From Paraburkholderia phenazinium (GTDB lineage Bacteria > Pseudomonadota > Gammaproteobacteria > Burkholderiales > Burkholderiaceae): a stretch of DNA of 64,000 bases. Each line of letters starts with the position of its first letter. The stretch's first letter is position 1. Under the pieces are notes generated by a model. It searched no databases and was not told the origin of the DNA. It worked only from the letters and a program-made list of their open reading frames with translations. Positions 8,682 through 17,920 of this stretch are shown piece after piece. The stretch lies in contig NZ_FSRU01000001.1 in the NCBI RefSeq assembly GCF_900142845.1, forward strand, positions 930,001-994,000, written 5' to 3'. The position numbers were made by a program, and so were the translations under genes.

Positions 8682-9682
8682 CTCGCGCGGCCATGATCCT
8701 GCTGTCGATCGGCGTCGCGCTGTTCGTCGCGCTGCTCGCCTGGCAGGGCCTGGGTTCGGTCACCTCGACGCTGCTGGTCGCCGGTTGGGGCCTCGCGCTG
8801 GTGGCCGCGTTCCATATCGTGCCGCTGGTACTGGATTCGGCGGCGATCGCCGTGCTGATCGACCGGCGCCGCGACCCTGTCGCCGCGCACGATGCCTTGC
8901 TCGCGCGCTGGGTCGGCGAGTCGGTGAATAGCCTGCTGCCGGCCGGTCAGATCGGCGGTCCGGTGGTGATGGTGCGGCAACTCTCGCAGCGCGGCATGCG
9001 CATGCGCGACGCGGCCGCCGCGATCACGGTCAGCACCACGCTGCAGGCGCTTGCGCAGATCGTCTTTGCCGTGCTCGGCTTGCTGCTGTTCGGCGCTTAC
9101 GCGGCGCAGGGCGCGCTGCACGACTTGCGCACCGCGACTTTTATTGCCACCGCTATACTCGCCGGGCTGATTGCACTGTTCTTTTTCGCCCAGCGGCGCG
9201 GCCTGTTCGGACGGCTCCTGCGGGTCGTCTCGAAGGTATTCGGCAAGCGCGACTGGTCGACCCTGACAATGCGCGCCGACGCCGTCGACGGCGCCGTGCA
9301 GGCGCTCTATCGCGAGCGCGGCCGGGTGCTGGCGAGCTTTGCGCTGAGCCTCGTCGGCTGGATCGTCGGCACGGTGGAAGTGTGGCTCGCGCTGCGTTTC
9401 CTCGGCCATCCGGTCGGTTGGGTCGACGCGTTGCTGCTCGAGAGTCTGGGTCAGGCGATTCGCGGTGCCGCGTTTGCGATCCCCGGCTCGCTTGGCGTGC
9501 AGGAGGGCGGCTATCTGCTGCTCGCGCCGCTCGTCGGCCTGCCGCCGGATGCGGCGCTGGCGTTGTCGCTCGCCAAGCGCGCCCGCGAGATTCTGCTGGG
9601 TCTGCCGGGCCTGTTGTACCTGCATTTCAGTGAAAGAAACTGGCAGCGTCGGCGTGCGACGCGCGTGCCGGCTGTCGACTAA
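8678..9682 (+). CDS. LPG-synthase-like transmembrane protein (UPF0104 type)
   Basis: Membrane protein of 334 aa with about eight hydrophobic helices, of the lysylphosphatidylglycerol-synthase transmembrane family (MprF flippase domain / HpnL-like). Recognisable family stretches are LLPAGQIGGPVVMVRQL and a Gly-rich GSLGVQEGGYLLL near the C-terminus. It lacks the cytosolic aminoacyl-transfer domain of MprF, so lipid translocation is the more likely role. The start at 8678 overlaps the preceding stop (ATGA). Within the operon it would flip or export the lipid made by its neighbours. Confidence 0.8.
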   Translation: MTRAAMILLSIGVALFVALLAWQGLGSVTSTLLVAGWGLALVAAFHIVPLVLDSAAIAVLIDRRRDPVAAHDALLARWVGESVNSLLPAGQIGGPVVMVRQLSQRGMRMRDAAAAITVSTTLQALAQIVFAVLGLLLFGAYAAQGALHDLRTATFIATAILAGLIALFFFAQRRGLFGRLLRVVSKVFGKRDWSTLTMRADAVDGAVQALYRERGRVLASFALSLVGWIVGTVEVWLALRFLGHPVGWVDALLLESLGQAIRGAAFAIPGSLGVQEGGYLLLAPLVGLPPDAALALSLAKRAREILLGLPGLLYLHFSERNWQRRRATRVPAVD

Positions 9683-9707
9683 CCCTACTTTTAGAAAGGG
9701 ACCACGC

Positions 9708-10472
9708 ATGCGTGCCATTATTCTCGCTGCGGGCCTTGGCCTGCGTCTTCAGCTCCCGCCGGGCGAACAGTTCCCGAAATGCCTGCTGCAGTTCGACGGC
9801 GTCAGCCTGCTCGAACGGCATCTGCAGATGCTCGAAACCGCCGGCGTCACGGATGTCGTGTTGGCGCTCGGTTTCCAGCCGGGGCTGGTCGAGGCCGAGC
9901 TGAAGCGCATCAACTGGCCACATCCGGTCGAGATCGTGATCAATCCGCGTTTCGACCTCGGCAGCGTGCTGACGGTGCACACCGTGGCCGATCCGCTGAC
10001 GCGCGGCGGCGACGTGCTGCTGATGGACGCCGACGTGCTGTACGACGAGCGCATCCTGAACGCGCTGGTGGCGGGCGAGACGGTCAACCGTCTGCTGATC
10101 GACCGCGACTTCGAAGCGGGCGACGAGCCGGTCAAGCTGTGCCTGAAAGACGGTGTGCCGGTCGAACTGCGCAAGCAGCTTGCTGTGAATCTGGAGTACG
10201 ACACGATTGGCGAGTCGGTGGGCTTCTTCCGCTTCCGTGAGGAAACTGCACAGCGCTTTGCGCAGATCGTGGCGGGCTACATCGACAGCGGCCGTTCGAA
10301 CCTGCCGCACGAAGAAGCGGTGCGCGATCTGCTGCTGGAGCGCAGCCAGGTGTTCGATACCGCCGACGTGACCGGTGCGCCGTGGATCGAAATCGACTTC
10401 CCGAACGATGTCGTGCGCGCCCGCGCCGAGATCCTGCCGCAATTGCAGCCGCTGGTGACTGTGCCGCGCTGA
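9708..10472 (+). CDS. NTP transferase (CTP:phospho-alcohol cytidylyltransferase-like)
   Basis: A 254 aa nucleotidyltransferase with the GT-A-like fold. The N-terminal signature MRAIILAAGLGLRL with PKCLLQFDG binds the NTP, and LLMDADVLYD gives the metal-binding Asp. It resembles LicC/PntC/MobA-like enzymes that activate small phospho-alcohols, phosphonates or sugar phosphates. It is 25 bp after the flippase-like gene and has a good AAAGGGACC ribosome site. Together with the CDP-alcohol transferase at the head of the operon it makes a matched activation-transfer pair. There is no phosphonate-forming gene nearby, so the activated compound is unknown. Confidence 0.8.
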   Translation: MRAIILAAGLGLRLQLPPGEQFPKCLLQFDGVSLLERHLQMLETAGVTDVVLALGFQPGLVEAELKRINWPHPVEIVINPRFDLGSVLTVHTVADPLTRGGDVLLMDADVLYDERILNALVAGETVNRLLIDRDFEAGDEPVKLCLKDGVPVELRKQLAVNLEYDTIGESVGFFRFREETAQRFAQIVAGYIDSGRSNLPHEEAVRDLLLERSQVFDTADVTGAPWIEIDFPNDVVRARAEILPQLQPLVTVPR

Positions 10473-10500
10473 GCGCCGCATCTCGCTTCTGCTTTGACGC

Positions 10501-10528
10501 ACATGTGCCGGTTGTTGACGGCACATGT
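10501..10528. repeat. 10 bp perfect inverted repeat after the lipid operon
   Basis: ACATGTGCCG and its exact complement flank an 8 nt loop, 29 bp past the nucleotidyltransferase stop and 46 bp from the end of the convergent DUF1996 gene. There is no T tract. It may be a terminator shared by convergent genes. Confidence 0.45.
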
Positions 10529-10573
10529 CGCTCCCAAAACCTGCGCATGGCACACGCCAGGGCCGCAGCGTCA

Positions 10574-11941
10574 TCACTTCAAATAAAGCCCCGGTGTCCA
10601 GGCGCCCGAACGGGACGAAAAGCTCACGGTCTGGCTGACTGGATTCTTGATGCAGATGCCTATCTGCGACGCACCCGCGGCCCTTTGCGACGCGATATAC
10701 CCACTGATGTCGTTGAGCCGGACCTGCTGAACGTTATCCAGGTAGATCCCACCGATGCGCTGGCTCAGATCGCAAGACGCAACGGTAGGGGCATGCCCCG
10801 TCTCGTCCCAGTCCGTATGTGCCGCGTATAGCTGGATCGTGATGGCGGCGGTATCCGTAACGTTTCCGCCAAATGACTGCAAGTACGACTTGGCGTACGG
10901 ATAGTCGTTGAGATTGGCCGGCATGGGAAACCGGATGAAAACCAGGTTGCCCGGCGCCGCGACCAAGGTTGTGCCTGCGGGCTGGGCAACGCCATTGCTA
11001 TCCAGTTGAACGTTCGCGGCGGCCGCCGAATAGTAGGTGGGGATGTTTTTGTCGCAGGTGCTTCCCGGCGTGGCGGGCTTGTTCATGCAGGTATCGATCA
11101 GGTATTGCATCGTCTCCGGGCGCCACGCGTTCATGAAGTCGCCGTGCGCGGTGTACAGGCTGCCCCATTGCGGTACCCATTGACCGTTCTGGAACACCGG
11201 GTCCATCGAGAGTTGCATATCCGACATGTCGGGATTGGTCCCGAGATCGTAGGCAAGGTTCATCTGCAACTCCGGGATCTTCACCGGATAGGCGCTGGGA
11301 CAGGTGCCGTCGCTGTTTCGGTAGGCCACGTTGAGCTGGCCGCTTGCCGCTTTTCTCGCGGCCTGCATACGGGCTGCCCTGCTGTTCCCCAGGATCGGTA
11401 CCAACGTCTTGCCGTCCCAGCAATCCGGAAAGTGCACGGAGATATTGAATTGCGAATGTTCGCCCGGCGTTTTCGGCGGACAGGTTTTCGGCGGCTCCTT
11501 GACGTAGCCCTGACCGGCGCACAGGAAATCGATGTGCGGGTTCTGCTGGGTGCCCATGTGATCTCCCGCCAGCATTTCCAGACCGGCCGGAATCACGTTG
11601 ACGGGCACCACGGGCTGGTCGTTCCTGTAGTAGGTCTTCTCGTACATCGGCGGGATGATCTCGGCGCCACGCTTTAACTGCGGCGACCAGTAAGCCGAAG
11701 GATCTGCCGGCGAATCGCAGGTGGTAGCGATGTCTTGGGTCAATGAATCGGGCGTGCTAAAGGCGTTCGTATGCGTGTTGCCAAAGAAGTCGTGCACCAT
11801 CGCTTCTCCTGGCTTTCCGGGGTAGACGATGGCGTCGTCAGGCAGCGTATGCGAGTAGGCGCACTGCGTATTGAACTGGTTGGCATGCGCAGCGCCTGCC
11901 GCAAGCAGCAACGTCAATCCAACAATGGCATGGGTTTTCAT
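10574..11941 (-). CDS. DUF1996 domain-containing secreted protein
   Basis: A 455 aa exported protein. A Sec signal peptide ends at AHAN (about residue 20), followed by the DUF1996 opening CAYSHTLPDDAIVYPGKPG and HDFFGNTHTNAFST. Later stretches (SAYWSPQL, HIDFLCAGQGY, FNISVHFPDCWDG, WGSLYTAHGDFMNAW) also fit this family, which is best known from fungi and actinobacteria. The motif preceding HDFFGN reads GEAMV where many members have a His-containing version, so one conserved polar residue may be absent. Function is unknown. RBS GGAG is 6 nt before the ATG. Confidence 0.8.
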   Translation of the reverse strand: MKTHAIVGLTLLLAAGAAHANQFNTQCAYSHTLPDDAIVYPGKPGEAMVHDFFGNTHTNAFSTPDSLTQDIATTCDSPADPSAYWSPQLKRGAEIIPPMYEKTYYRNDQPVVPVNVIPAGLEMLAGDHMGTQQNPHIDFLCAGQGYVKEPPKTCPPKTPGEHSQFNISVHFPDCWDGKTLVPILGNSRAARMQAARKAASGQLNVAYRNSDGTCPSAYPVKIPELQMNLAYDLGTNPDMSDMQLSMDPVFQNGQWVPQWGSLYTAHGDFMNAWRPETMQYLIDTCMNKPATPGSTCDKNIPTYYSAAAANVQLDSNGVAQPAGTTLVAAPGNLVFIRFPMPANLNDYPYAKSYLQSFGGNVTDTAAITIQLYAAHTDWDETGHAPTVASCDLSQRIGGIYLDNVQQVRLNDISGYIASQRAAGASQIGICIKNPVSQTVSFSSRSGAWTPGLYLK

Positions 11942-12395
11942 GAGTGACTCCGGCGAGGCTGAATAGAGCGGCGTCCAACGAAAGTTGTTTCGTTAAACTA
12001 AATAAATAATGAAATGGAATGTGCGATGGTTTCAGTGCGCACGTCAACGAATCACGGGAGGGTAAAGGGAGTCTAGTTCATGATCGGCGTCGCAAATCGC
12101 CGGCGGGCATTTTCGCGCCAGGTGAACGAAACGATGTGGATCAAACGAAGCGAGGACGAAACGATGAACGGCTGAAGTGCGCAGACCTATATGTCCGAAA
12201 ATGCACATGCGCAATACGCGTGACATATAACCGCGAGTGCGATTCTCCGTCTTTATCGGACATTCATCGAAGCCTTGACCTTTCTTGACCAATTAGCGGC
12301 GTGATCCAGGTAAATTTCGCCTAGCATACTGAAAGCATGCGTTCCGGAGCGGTCTGGTGTGGCCGCTCGCCATCCACCCCATAGGAGGTTTCAAC
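11942..12395. other. intergenic region with a long-spaced inverted repeat
   Basis: 454 bp between divergent genes, with no supported small gene. It contains an 8 bp inverted repeat TATATGTC (12188-12195) and GACATATA (12222-12229), centres 34 bp apart, which could be two half-sites on the same face of the helix. The Shine-Dalgarno of the next gene (AGGAGG at 12383-12388) is strong. Confidence 0.35.
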
Positions 12396-12809
12396 ATGAG
12401 TATTTTTGGTGAGATTGTGAACAAGCTGTTCGGCAAGGCGAAGCCGGATCAACCGCCGCCCGCCGCGGAGCCCACGCCGGACCCTGCGGTTGCGCAGGCT
12501 GCCGCGCAGGCCGCCGCCCCCGACGCCGCGCCGGCGCCCGCGCCGCTGACGGATGTCGACGTCGCTGCCGTGCTGGACCAGCTTGTGAGCGAGAGCGGAC
12601 AAACGCTGAACTGGCGCGTGTCGATTGTCGATACGATGAAGGCCCTCGGCGTCGACAGCAGTCTCGACCATCGCAAGCAGCTCGCCACGGAGCTCAAGTA
12701 CAGCGGGGACATGAACGATTCAGCCAGCATGAACATCTGGTTGCACAAGCAGGTCATGCTTGCGTTGGCCGCGAACGGCGGCAAGCTGCCGCCGGATCTG
12801 GCTTCCTGA
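12396..12809 (+). CDS. DUF3597 domain-containing protein
   Basis: A 137 aa cytoplasmic protein. The start at 12396 follows a strong AGGAGG site and gives the family opening MSIFGEIVNKLFG. A low-complexity Ala/Pro linker (about residues 20-50) precedes the DUF3597 core, recognisable as DVAAVLDQLV, LNWRVSIVDTMKALG and DHRKQLATELKYSGD. The N-terminal amphipathic stretch and the LysM-like core are reported in relatives, but the role of the family is not known. Confidence 0.85.
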   Translation: MSIFGEIVNKLFGKAKPDQPPPAAEPTPDPAVAQAAAQAAAPDAAPAPAPLTDVDVAAVLDQLVSESGQTLNWRVSIVDTMKALGVDSSLDHRKQLATELKYSGDMNDSASMNIWLHKQVMLALAANGGKLPPDLAS

Positions 12810-12832
12810 ATGCGCTGATGCGGGTGCTGCGC

Positions 12833-12857
12833 CAACGCCCGGTGGCCTCGGGCGTTG
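12833..12857 (+). terminator. hairpin after the DUF3597 gene
   Basis: A 9 bp perfect stem (CAACGCCCG with its complement) and 7 nt loop starts 23 bp past the stop. There is no T run, so it is a possible terminator of the GC-rich type. Confidence 0.45.
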
Positions 12858-12981
12858 CGCGTTGAGCGCCACGAGGTCTGTCCGCGGAGAGACGAACACG
12901 CGGGCAGGCCGTATCTTATGCTGCTGCTTTAGCCCAATCTGACAACATCTGTTGCCGGGTCGATGCCATAATTGAGGCTTT

Positions 12982-14418
12982 ATGCCGACGGCTTTGCCAC
13001 CCGTCGTCCTGCCAATGCCTCTTGCCCTGGGTGCATTCATCGTTCCGCTGATCGTCGCGTGTGCGATGTTCATGGAAAACGTGGACGGCACGGTCATCGT
13101 GACGTCGCTTCCCGTTCTGGCGCGTGACCTCGGTCAGAGTCCCATCACCCTCAAGCTTGCCATCACCAGTTATGTGATCGGCCTCGGCGTCTTCATTCCT
13201 ATCTGCGGCTGGGTGGCCGACCGCTTCGGCTCCCGCACGGTGTTCCGCACGGCCATTGGCATCTTCATGACCGGCTCGCTGATGTGCGCGGCCTCTACTT
13301 CGCTCGGCACGTTTGTCTTTGCGCGCTTCGTGCAGGGCTTGGGCGGCGCGCTGATGGTGCCGGTCGGGCGCATCATCATTTTCCGCTCGATGCCGAAGTC
13401 GCAATTCATTCGCGCGGTCAACTACCTCACGGTGCCCGCATTGCTCGGGCCGGTGCTCGGGCCGCCGCTCGGCGGATTCATCACCACGTATCTGCACTGG
13501 CGCCTGATCTTCTTTATCAACATTCCGATCGGTGTGCTCGGCATCTGGCTCGCGAACAAGCACATCGCCAATGTGCGCGAGGCGCATCCGGGGCGTCTCG
13601 ACTGGGCCGGCTTCGTGTTGTCGGCGGGTGGGGCTTCGTCGTTCATGCTGGGCGTCTCGCTGATCGGCGGAGAACTGGTGTCGAATACGCTGTCGCTCGG
13701 TATGACCGTGGCCGGCGCCGCGCTGCTGCTCGTCTACTGGCTGTATGCGAGCCGGGTCGAATTGCCGGTGCTCGATCTGCGCCTGCTGCGCATCCCGAGT
13801 TTTCACGCGAGCGTGCTGGGCGGTTCGCTGTTTCGCATCGGTCTTGGCGCCGTGCCCTTCCTGCTGCCGCTGGCGTTGCAGGAAGGACTCGGCATGACAG
13901 CCTTCGTGTCAGGCTCGATTACGTGCGCCTCGGCCTTCGGCTCGATCTTCATGAAGACGGTCGCTTCGCGCGTACTCGGACGCTTTGGCTTCCGCAAGGT
14001 GCTGATGGTCAATGCGTGCTTCGCCGGACTGGCGATCGCCGTGTACGGATTGTTTTTCCCCGGCATGCCCCATTGGGCGATCTGGTGCGTCGTGTTGTTC
14101 GGCGGCTTCTTCCCGTCGCTGCAGTTCACGTCGTTGAATACGCTCGCTTATGCGGATATCCCTAGCCGCGACATTGGCCGCGCCACCAGCGTGGCGAGCG
14201 TGATCCAGCAGATTTCGCTTGGGCTCGGCGTGACGATAGGCGGGCTCGTGCTGCAGATCTCGCATCATCTGCAAGGCCATCCGGCGATTGTGTGGTCCGA
14301 CTTCTGGCCCGCGTTTCTGGTGGTGGGGCTGTTCTCATTGGGCTCGATTCCGGTGACCGCACGCATGCCGCAAGGCAGCGGCGACGAAATCGCCAGAGGC
14401 GGCAGAGGGCGCGCATAA
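12982..14418 (+). CDS. MFS efflux transporter (DHA2 / EmrB-QacA type)
   Basis: A 478 aa proton-coupled drug/metabolite exporter with about 14 transmembrane segments. Family motifs include the motif-D1-like ENVDGTVIVTSLP in helix 1, motif A GWVADRFGSRTVF between helices 2 and 3, RFVQGLGGALMVPVGR, and motif C GPVLGPPLGGFI in helix 5. A GAGG element lies before the ATG. It stands upstream of gamma-glutamyltransferase but is separated by 166 bp and has no membrane-fusion partner here, so the substrate is unknown. Confidence 0.88.
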   Translation: MPTALPPVVLPMPLALGAFIVPLIVACAMFMENVDGTVIVTSLPVLARDLGQSPITLKLAITSYVIGLGVFIPICGWVADRFGSRTVFRTAIGIFMTGSLMCAASTSLGTFVFARFVQGLGGALMVPVGRIIIFRSMPKSQFIRAVNYLTVPALLGPVLGPPLGGFITTYLHWRLIFFINIPIGVLGIWLANKHIANVREAHPGRLDWAGFVLSAGGASSFMLGVSLIGGELVSNTLSLGMTVAGAALLLVYWLYASRVELPVLDLRLLRIPSFHASVLGGSLFRIGLGAVPFLLPLALQEGLGMTAFVSGSITCASAFGSIFMKTVASRVLGRFGFRKVLMVNACFAGLAIAVYGLFFPGMPHWAIWCVVLFGGFFPSLQFTSLNTLAYADIPSRDIGRATSVASVIQQISLGLGVTIGGLVLQISHHLQGHPAIVWSDFWPAFLVVGLFSLGSIPVTARMPQGSGDEIARGGRGRA

Positions 14419-14584
14419 CAGCAAGACCCTGCCACGAGCGCCAGGCAGAAACGAAGTGGATGAATTCGTTGCAGCACAGCAAGTTAGGACTGCAGTCGGT
14501 GGCTTCGCAAAACACCGTCACGCATGCTATAAGCGAAGGCAGTCGTTTTTTTCACCGCGAAAGAATGGTCATGGAGGAGAGTCA

Positions 14585-16309
14585 ATGTCGTTGGATAAAG
14601 TCAAGCTGTCCGCAAGCGCATTTGCCGTTGCCGCACTCGTCACGGTCTCGAGCGGCTTGCTCGAAACGGCCCCCGCGTACGCGAAAACATCCGATCAACC
14701 TGCTGTTCTCAACGCCTCGGCCATCGCCGTTGCGGACAAGTTCAGCGCCGACGCCGCCGAGCAGATCTTCAAGGAAGGCGGCAATGCCGTCGATGCCGCT
14801 GTAGCCATTGCCTTCACGCTTGCCGTGACCTATCCGGAAGCCGGCAATATTGGCGGTGGCGGCTTCATGACGCTCTACGTAGACGGTAAGCCTTACTTTC
14901 TCGACTATCGCGAGAAGGCGCCGATCTCGGCGACACGCAACATGTACCTCGACGACAAGGGCAACGTCATCAAGGGCATGAGCCTGTTCGGCTATCGCGC
15001 GGTGGGCGTGCCGGGCACCGTCGAAGGCATGTGGGAAGCGCAGCGCCGTTTCGGCAAGCTGAAGTGGAAGCAGGTGCTGGCGCCGGCCATCAAGTACGCC
15101 ACGGATGGCTTCGAAGTGAGCGAGCAGTTGCAGCAGCGCCGCGACGACGCGGCCAAAGACTTCGCGGGCAAGACCAACTTCGATACTTACTTCGGCAACC
15201 TCAAGCAGGGTGTCAATTTCAAGCAGCCGGATCTCGCCGCGGTGCTGACGCGCATTGCCAACCAGGGCGCCAAAGACTTCTACGACGGCAAGACGGCCGA
15301 CCTGATCGCCGCATCGATGCGCGGTCACGGGCTGATCACCAAGCAGGACCTGCACGAATACAAGGCCGTGTGGCGTCAGCCGGTCGAGGCGAACTGGAAC
15401 GGCTATCACGTGATCACCGCACCGCCGCCGAGTTCGGGCGGCATCGGCCTCGTGCAGTTACTGAAGATGAAAGCGGACCTTGCGCCTGACTTCAAGGACG
15501 TGCCGCTCAACTCGGCGCAGTACGTGCACCTGATCGCGGAAATCGAAAAGCGGGTGTTCGCCGATCGCGCGCAATACCTGGGCGACCCCGACTTCTACAA
15601 GGTACCGGTCGCCCAGCTGATCGACGATTCGTATCTGGCCAAGCGCGCTGCCGAGGTCAATCCGACTACGCCTTCGGATACGAAGAGCGTGCAGCCGGGA
15701 CTCGGCACCTCGATGCCGGAGAAGGCCGAGACCACGCATTTCTCGGTGATCGACAAGTGGGGTAACGCTGTCTCGAACACGTACACGATCAACGGCTACT
15801 TCGGCTCGGGCGTCGTGGTGGACGGCACGGGTATCGTGCTCAACGACGAAATGGATGACTTCTCGGCCAAGCCGGGCATGGCGAACCAGTTCGGCGTGGT
15901 GGGCAGCGACGCGAATGCGATCGAACCGAAGAAGCGGCCGCTGTCGTCGATGACGCCCACCATCCTGACGAAGGACGGCAAGGTGTCGCTGGTGATCGGC
16001 ACGCCGGGCGGCTCGCGCATCTTCACGTCGATCTTCCAGGTGATCAACAACGTCTACGACTTCAATATGCCGTTGCAGGACGCGGTGGCCGCGATGCGCT
16101 TCCACCACCAGTTGCTGCCGCCGAACACGATCTTCTGGGAGCCGTACAAGCCGATCGAGGGCGAACTCGCGCAGCAGATCGAAGCGAAGGGCTACAAGCT
16201 GCAAGGCCAGGACTTCAGCGGCGACATTCAGGTGATCAAGGTCAATGGCGATACGCCCGAGCCCGCTGCCGATCCGCGTGGCCGCGGTGTGACGCGGATG
16301 GTCCAGTGA
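14585..16309 (+). CDS. ggt: gamma-glutamyltransferase
   Basis: Periplasmic enzyme of 574 aa that cleaves or transfers the gamma-glutamyl group of glutathione and related compounds. The start at 14585 follows a GGAGGA site and opens a Sec signal peptide ending near AYAKTS. The N-terminal Ntn-hydrolase domain has GNAVDAAVAIAFTLAV and the GNIGGGGF motif. The autoprocessing/nucleophile Thr is T383 in ETTHFSV, the start of the small subunit, followed by GNAVSNTYTIN. KKRPLSSMTPTI and GTPGGSRI shape the substrate pocket. The length is normal for a two-subunit precursor. Confidence 0.95.
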   Translation: MSLDKVKLSASAFAVAALVTVSSGLLETAPAYAKTSDQPAVLNASAIAVADKFSADAAEQIFKEGGNAVDAAVAIAFTLAVTYPEAGNIGGGGFMTLYVDGKPYFLDYREKAPISATRNMYLDDKGNVIKGMSLFGYRAVGVPGTVEGMWEAQRRFGKLKWKQVLAPAIKYATDGFEVSEQLQQRRDDAAKDFAGKTNFDTYFGNLKQGVNFKQPDLAAVLTRIANQGAKDFYDGKTADLIAASMRGHGLITKQDLHEYKAVWRQPVEANWNGYHVITAPPPSSGGIGLVQLLKMKADLAPDFKDVPLNSAQYVHLIAEIEKRVFADRAQYLGDPDFYKVPVAQLIDDSYLAKRAAEVNPTTPSDTKSVQPGLGTSMPEKAETTHFSVIDKWGNAVSNTYTINGYFGSGVVVDGTGIVLNDEMDDFSAKPGMANQFGVVGSDANAIEPKKRPLSSMTPTILTKDGKVSLVIGTPGGSRIFTSIFQVINNVYDFNMPLQDAVAAMRFHHQLLPPNTIFWEPYKPIEGELAQQIEAKGYKLQGQDFSGDIQVIKVNGDTPEPAADPRGRGVTRMVQ

Positions 16310-16354
16310 GGGTTTGACGCAGCGGCGGTGTGAGCGCGTTTCGCGCCGCACCGC

Positions 16355-16624
16355 TTACAGCTCTGTAAACCGCCCAAAGAAGCGTTCCCATGCTTCCTTG
16401 TCCGTCGCGGAGAGGGTGGGGTTCGACGTCACGCCGAACGCCTCTTCGCGGGCGCGGATGCAGGCATCGATAAACTGCTGCAAGGTGTCGCGATCGGCAA
16501 ACACCAGTTCGCGTCGCGATGCGGCAATCTCCACGCGCGCCGGCGTTTTGCTCACACGCGGCACGCCGGCGTCATCCGGGCCGGCGGTGTCCCGCGTGAC
16601 CCGCACCTGATAGTTGCCTGTCAC
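16355..16624 (-). CDS. small hypothetical protein
   Basis: An 89 aa soluble protein with no signal peptide; ordered-looking segments are RVEIAASRRELVFADRDTL and DKEAWERFFGRF. The gene is convergent with ggt, 46 bp from its stop. No family was recognised. Coding is supported by a clean start (ATG at 16624) and codon usage in keeping with the neighbours. Confidence 0.6.
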   Translation of the reverse strand: MTGNYQVRVTRDTAGPDDAGVPRVSKTPARVEIAASRRELVFADRDTLQQFIDACIRAREEAFGVTSNPTLSATDKEAWERFFGRFTEL

Positions 16625-16740
16625 ATCGATCTCCCATGCCAGATGATGGCGGTTTGCTGTCCGAGGGTCGGTTCCCTCAGTATAGAAAATCGCTGTGACA
16701 CTGTTGGATTTCTCTGGCTTTTCTGCCGTGCGGTTCGGCC

Positions 16741-17796
16741 TTAGCTAGCCTGTTCGACCGGTGTGAGCGTCAACTCGAGCCGCTGCGCGCCGCGCAGCAC
16801 CGTCACGTTGACCGGGCGGTCGATCCGCGACGCATCCAGCACGCGTTGCAGGCTGTCGACACCATCCACGGGCAGCGTATCGATCGCGACGATCGTATCG
16901 TCCGTGCGCAGTCCGCCTATTGCCGCCGGGCTGGCCTTGACGATTTCCATGACCCGCACGCCGGTTTCCGAGTCGAGGCCAAAGTAGCGTTGGACGCGCC
17001 GCGACAGCGGCGTGGTGGTGCCCGCTACGCCGATATACGCGCGCCGCACCCGGCCGTGCGCGAAAATCTGCATGATGACCCACTTCGCGGTATCGATGGC
17101 CGTCGCAAAGCAGATGGCCTGGGCGCCGGGGATGATCGCCGTGTTCACGCCGATCACCTGGCCCGCGGAGTTGATCAGCGGGCCACCCGAGTTGCCGGGA
17201 TTCAAGGCCGCGTCGGTCTGGATCACGTCGTAAATCATGCGCCCCGAGTTCGAGCGCAGCGAGCGGCCGAGCGCGGAGACCACGCCGGTGGTGACGGTCT
17301 GCTGCAGGCCGAGCGGGTTGCCGACCGCAATCGCAATCTGACCGACCCGCACCCGTCCGGATTCGCCCAGTTCGACGTGCGGCAACGGTTCGGCCGAACC
17401 GATCCGCAGCACGGCAAGGTCGCTGCCGGGGTCGTCGCCAACCAGATCGGCGTCGAACTGGCTGCCGTCGGCAAGGGTGACGCGGATCTGGGCGGCGCCG
17501 TGTACGACGTGGCTATTGGTCAGCAGGTAGCCGTCCGGCGTGAACAGGAAGCCCGAACCGGTGCCGCCGCGCGTGCCGCGGCCGCCCGGATTGGCGGGCG
17601 TGCGGTGTTCGACGGCAATGAACACCACCGCCTGCTGGACCCGCTCCAGCGCGCCGATCACGGTGCGCGAGTAGGCGTCGAGCAAGGCGTCGTCGTTCAG
17701 GGCGGACGGTGTGGCGGACGCGGCGGCGCCGACGGACGCGTCCGGCTCGGACGAGGCGCGCGACAGATCATCAATAAAACGGGGACGGCTTCCCAT
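16741..17796 (-). CDS. S1C serine protease with PDZ domain (HtrA/Deg-like)
   Basis: Trypsin-like protease of 351 aa. The catalytic triad is H96 (LLTNSHVV), D126 (GSDLAVL) and S203 (LNPGNSGGP), followed by a single C-terminal PDZ domain (about residues 250-345, from RRAYIGVAG). The start at 17796 (MGSRPRF) is chosen because family members lack the 66 extra residues encoded upstream. No signal peptide is visible, so the protein may act in the cytoplasm, unlike DegP/DegQ. It is divergent from the VOC protein gene at 17921. Confidence 0.88.
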   Translation of the reverse strand: MGSRPRFIDDLSRASSEPDASVGAAASATPSALNDDALLDAYSRTVIGALERVQQAVVFIAVEHRTPANPGGRGTRGGTGSGFLFTPDGYLLTNSHVVHGAAQIRVTLADGSQFDADLVGDDPGSDLAVLRIGSAEPLPHVELGESGRVRVGQIAIAVGNPLGLQQTVTTGVVSALGRSLRSNSGRMIYDVIQTDAALNPGNSGGPLINSAGQVIGVNTAIIPGAQAICFATAIDTAKWVIMQIFAHGRVRRAYIGVAGTTTPLSRRVQRYFGLDSETGVRVMEIVKASPAAIGGLRTDDTIVAIDTLPVDGVDSLQRVLDASRIDRPVNVTVLRGAQRLELTLTPVEQAS

Positions 17797-17920
17797 GGCG
17801 AAGCTCCGGACAGGGCGGGAGCGTAACTGCAGGGCTGTCCATCCGTTTTCAAGATGCGGGTACGGGTGTGAGAAACTGGCCGTGCCGACGCCCCGTGCGC
17901 CAGATGCAAGGAGTACCGCA

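Noticed and set aside
8648..9718. A 356-codon minus-strand frame over the flippase-like gene
   Set aside because: Arg/Gln/His-rich shadow of a well-supported membrane protein in a four-gene overlapping operon.
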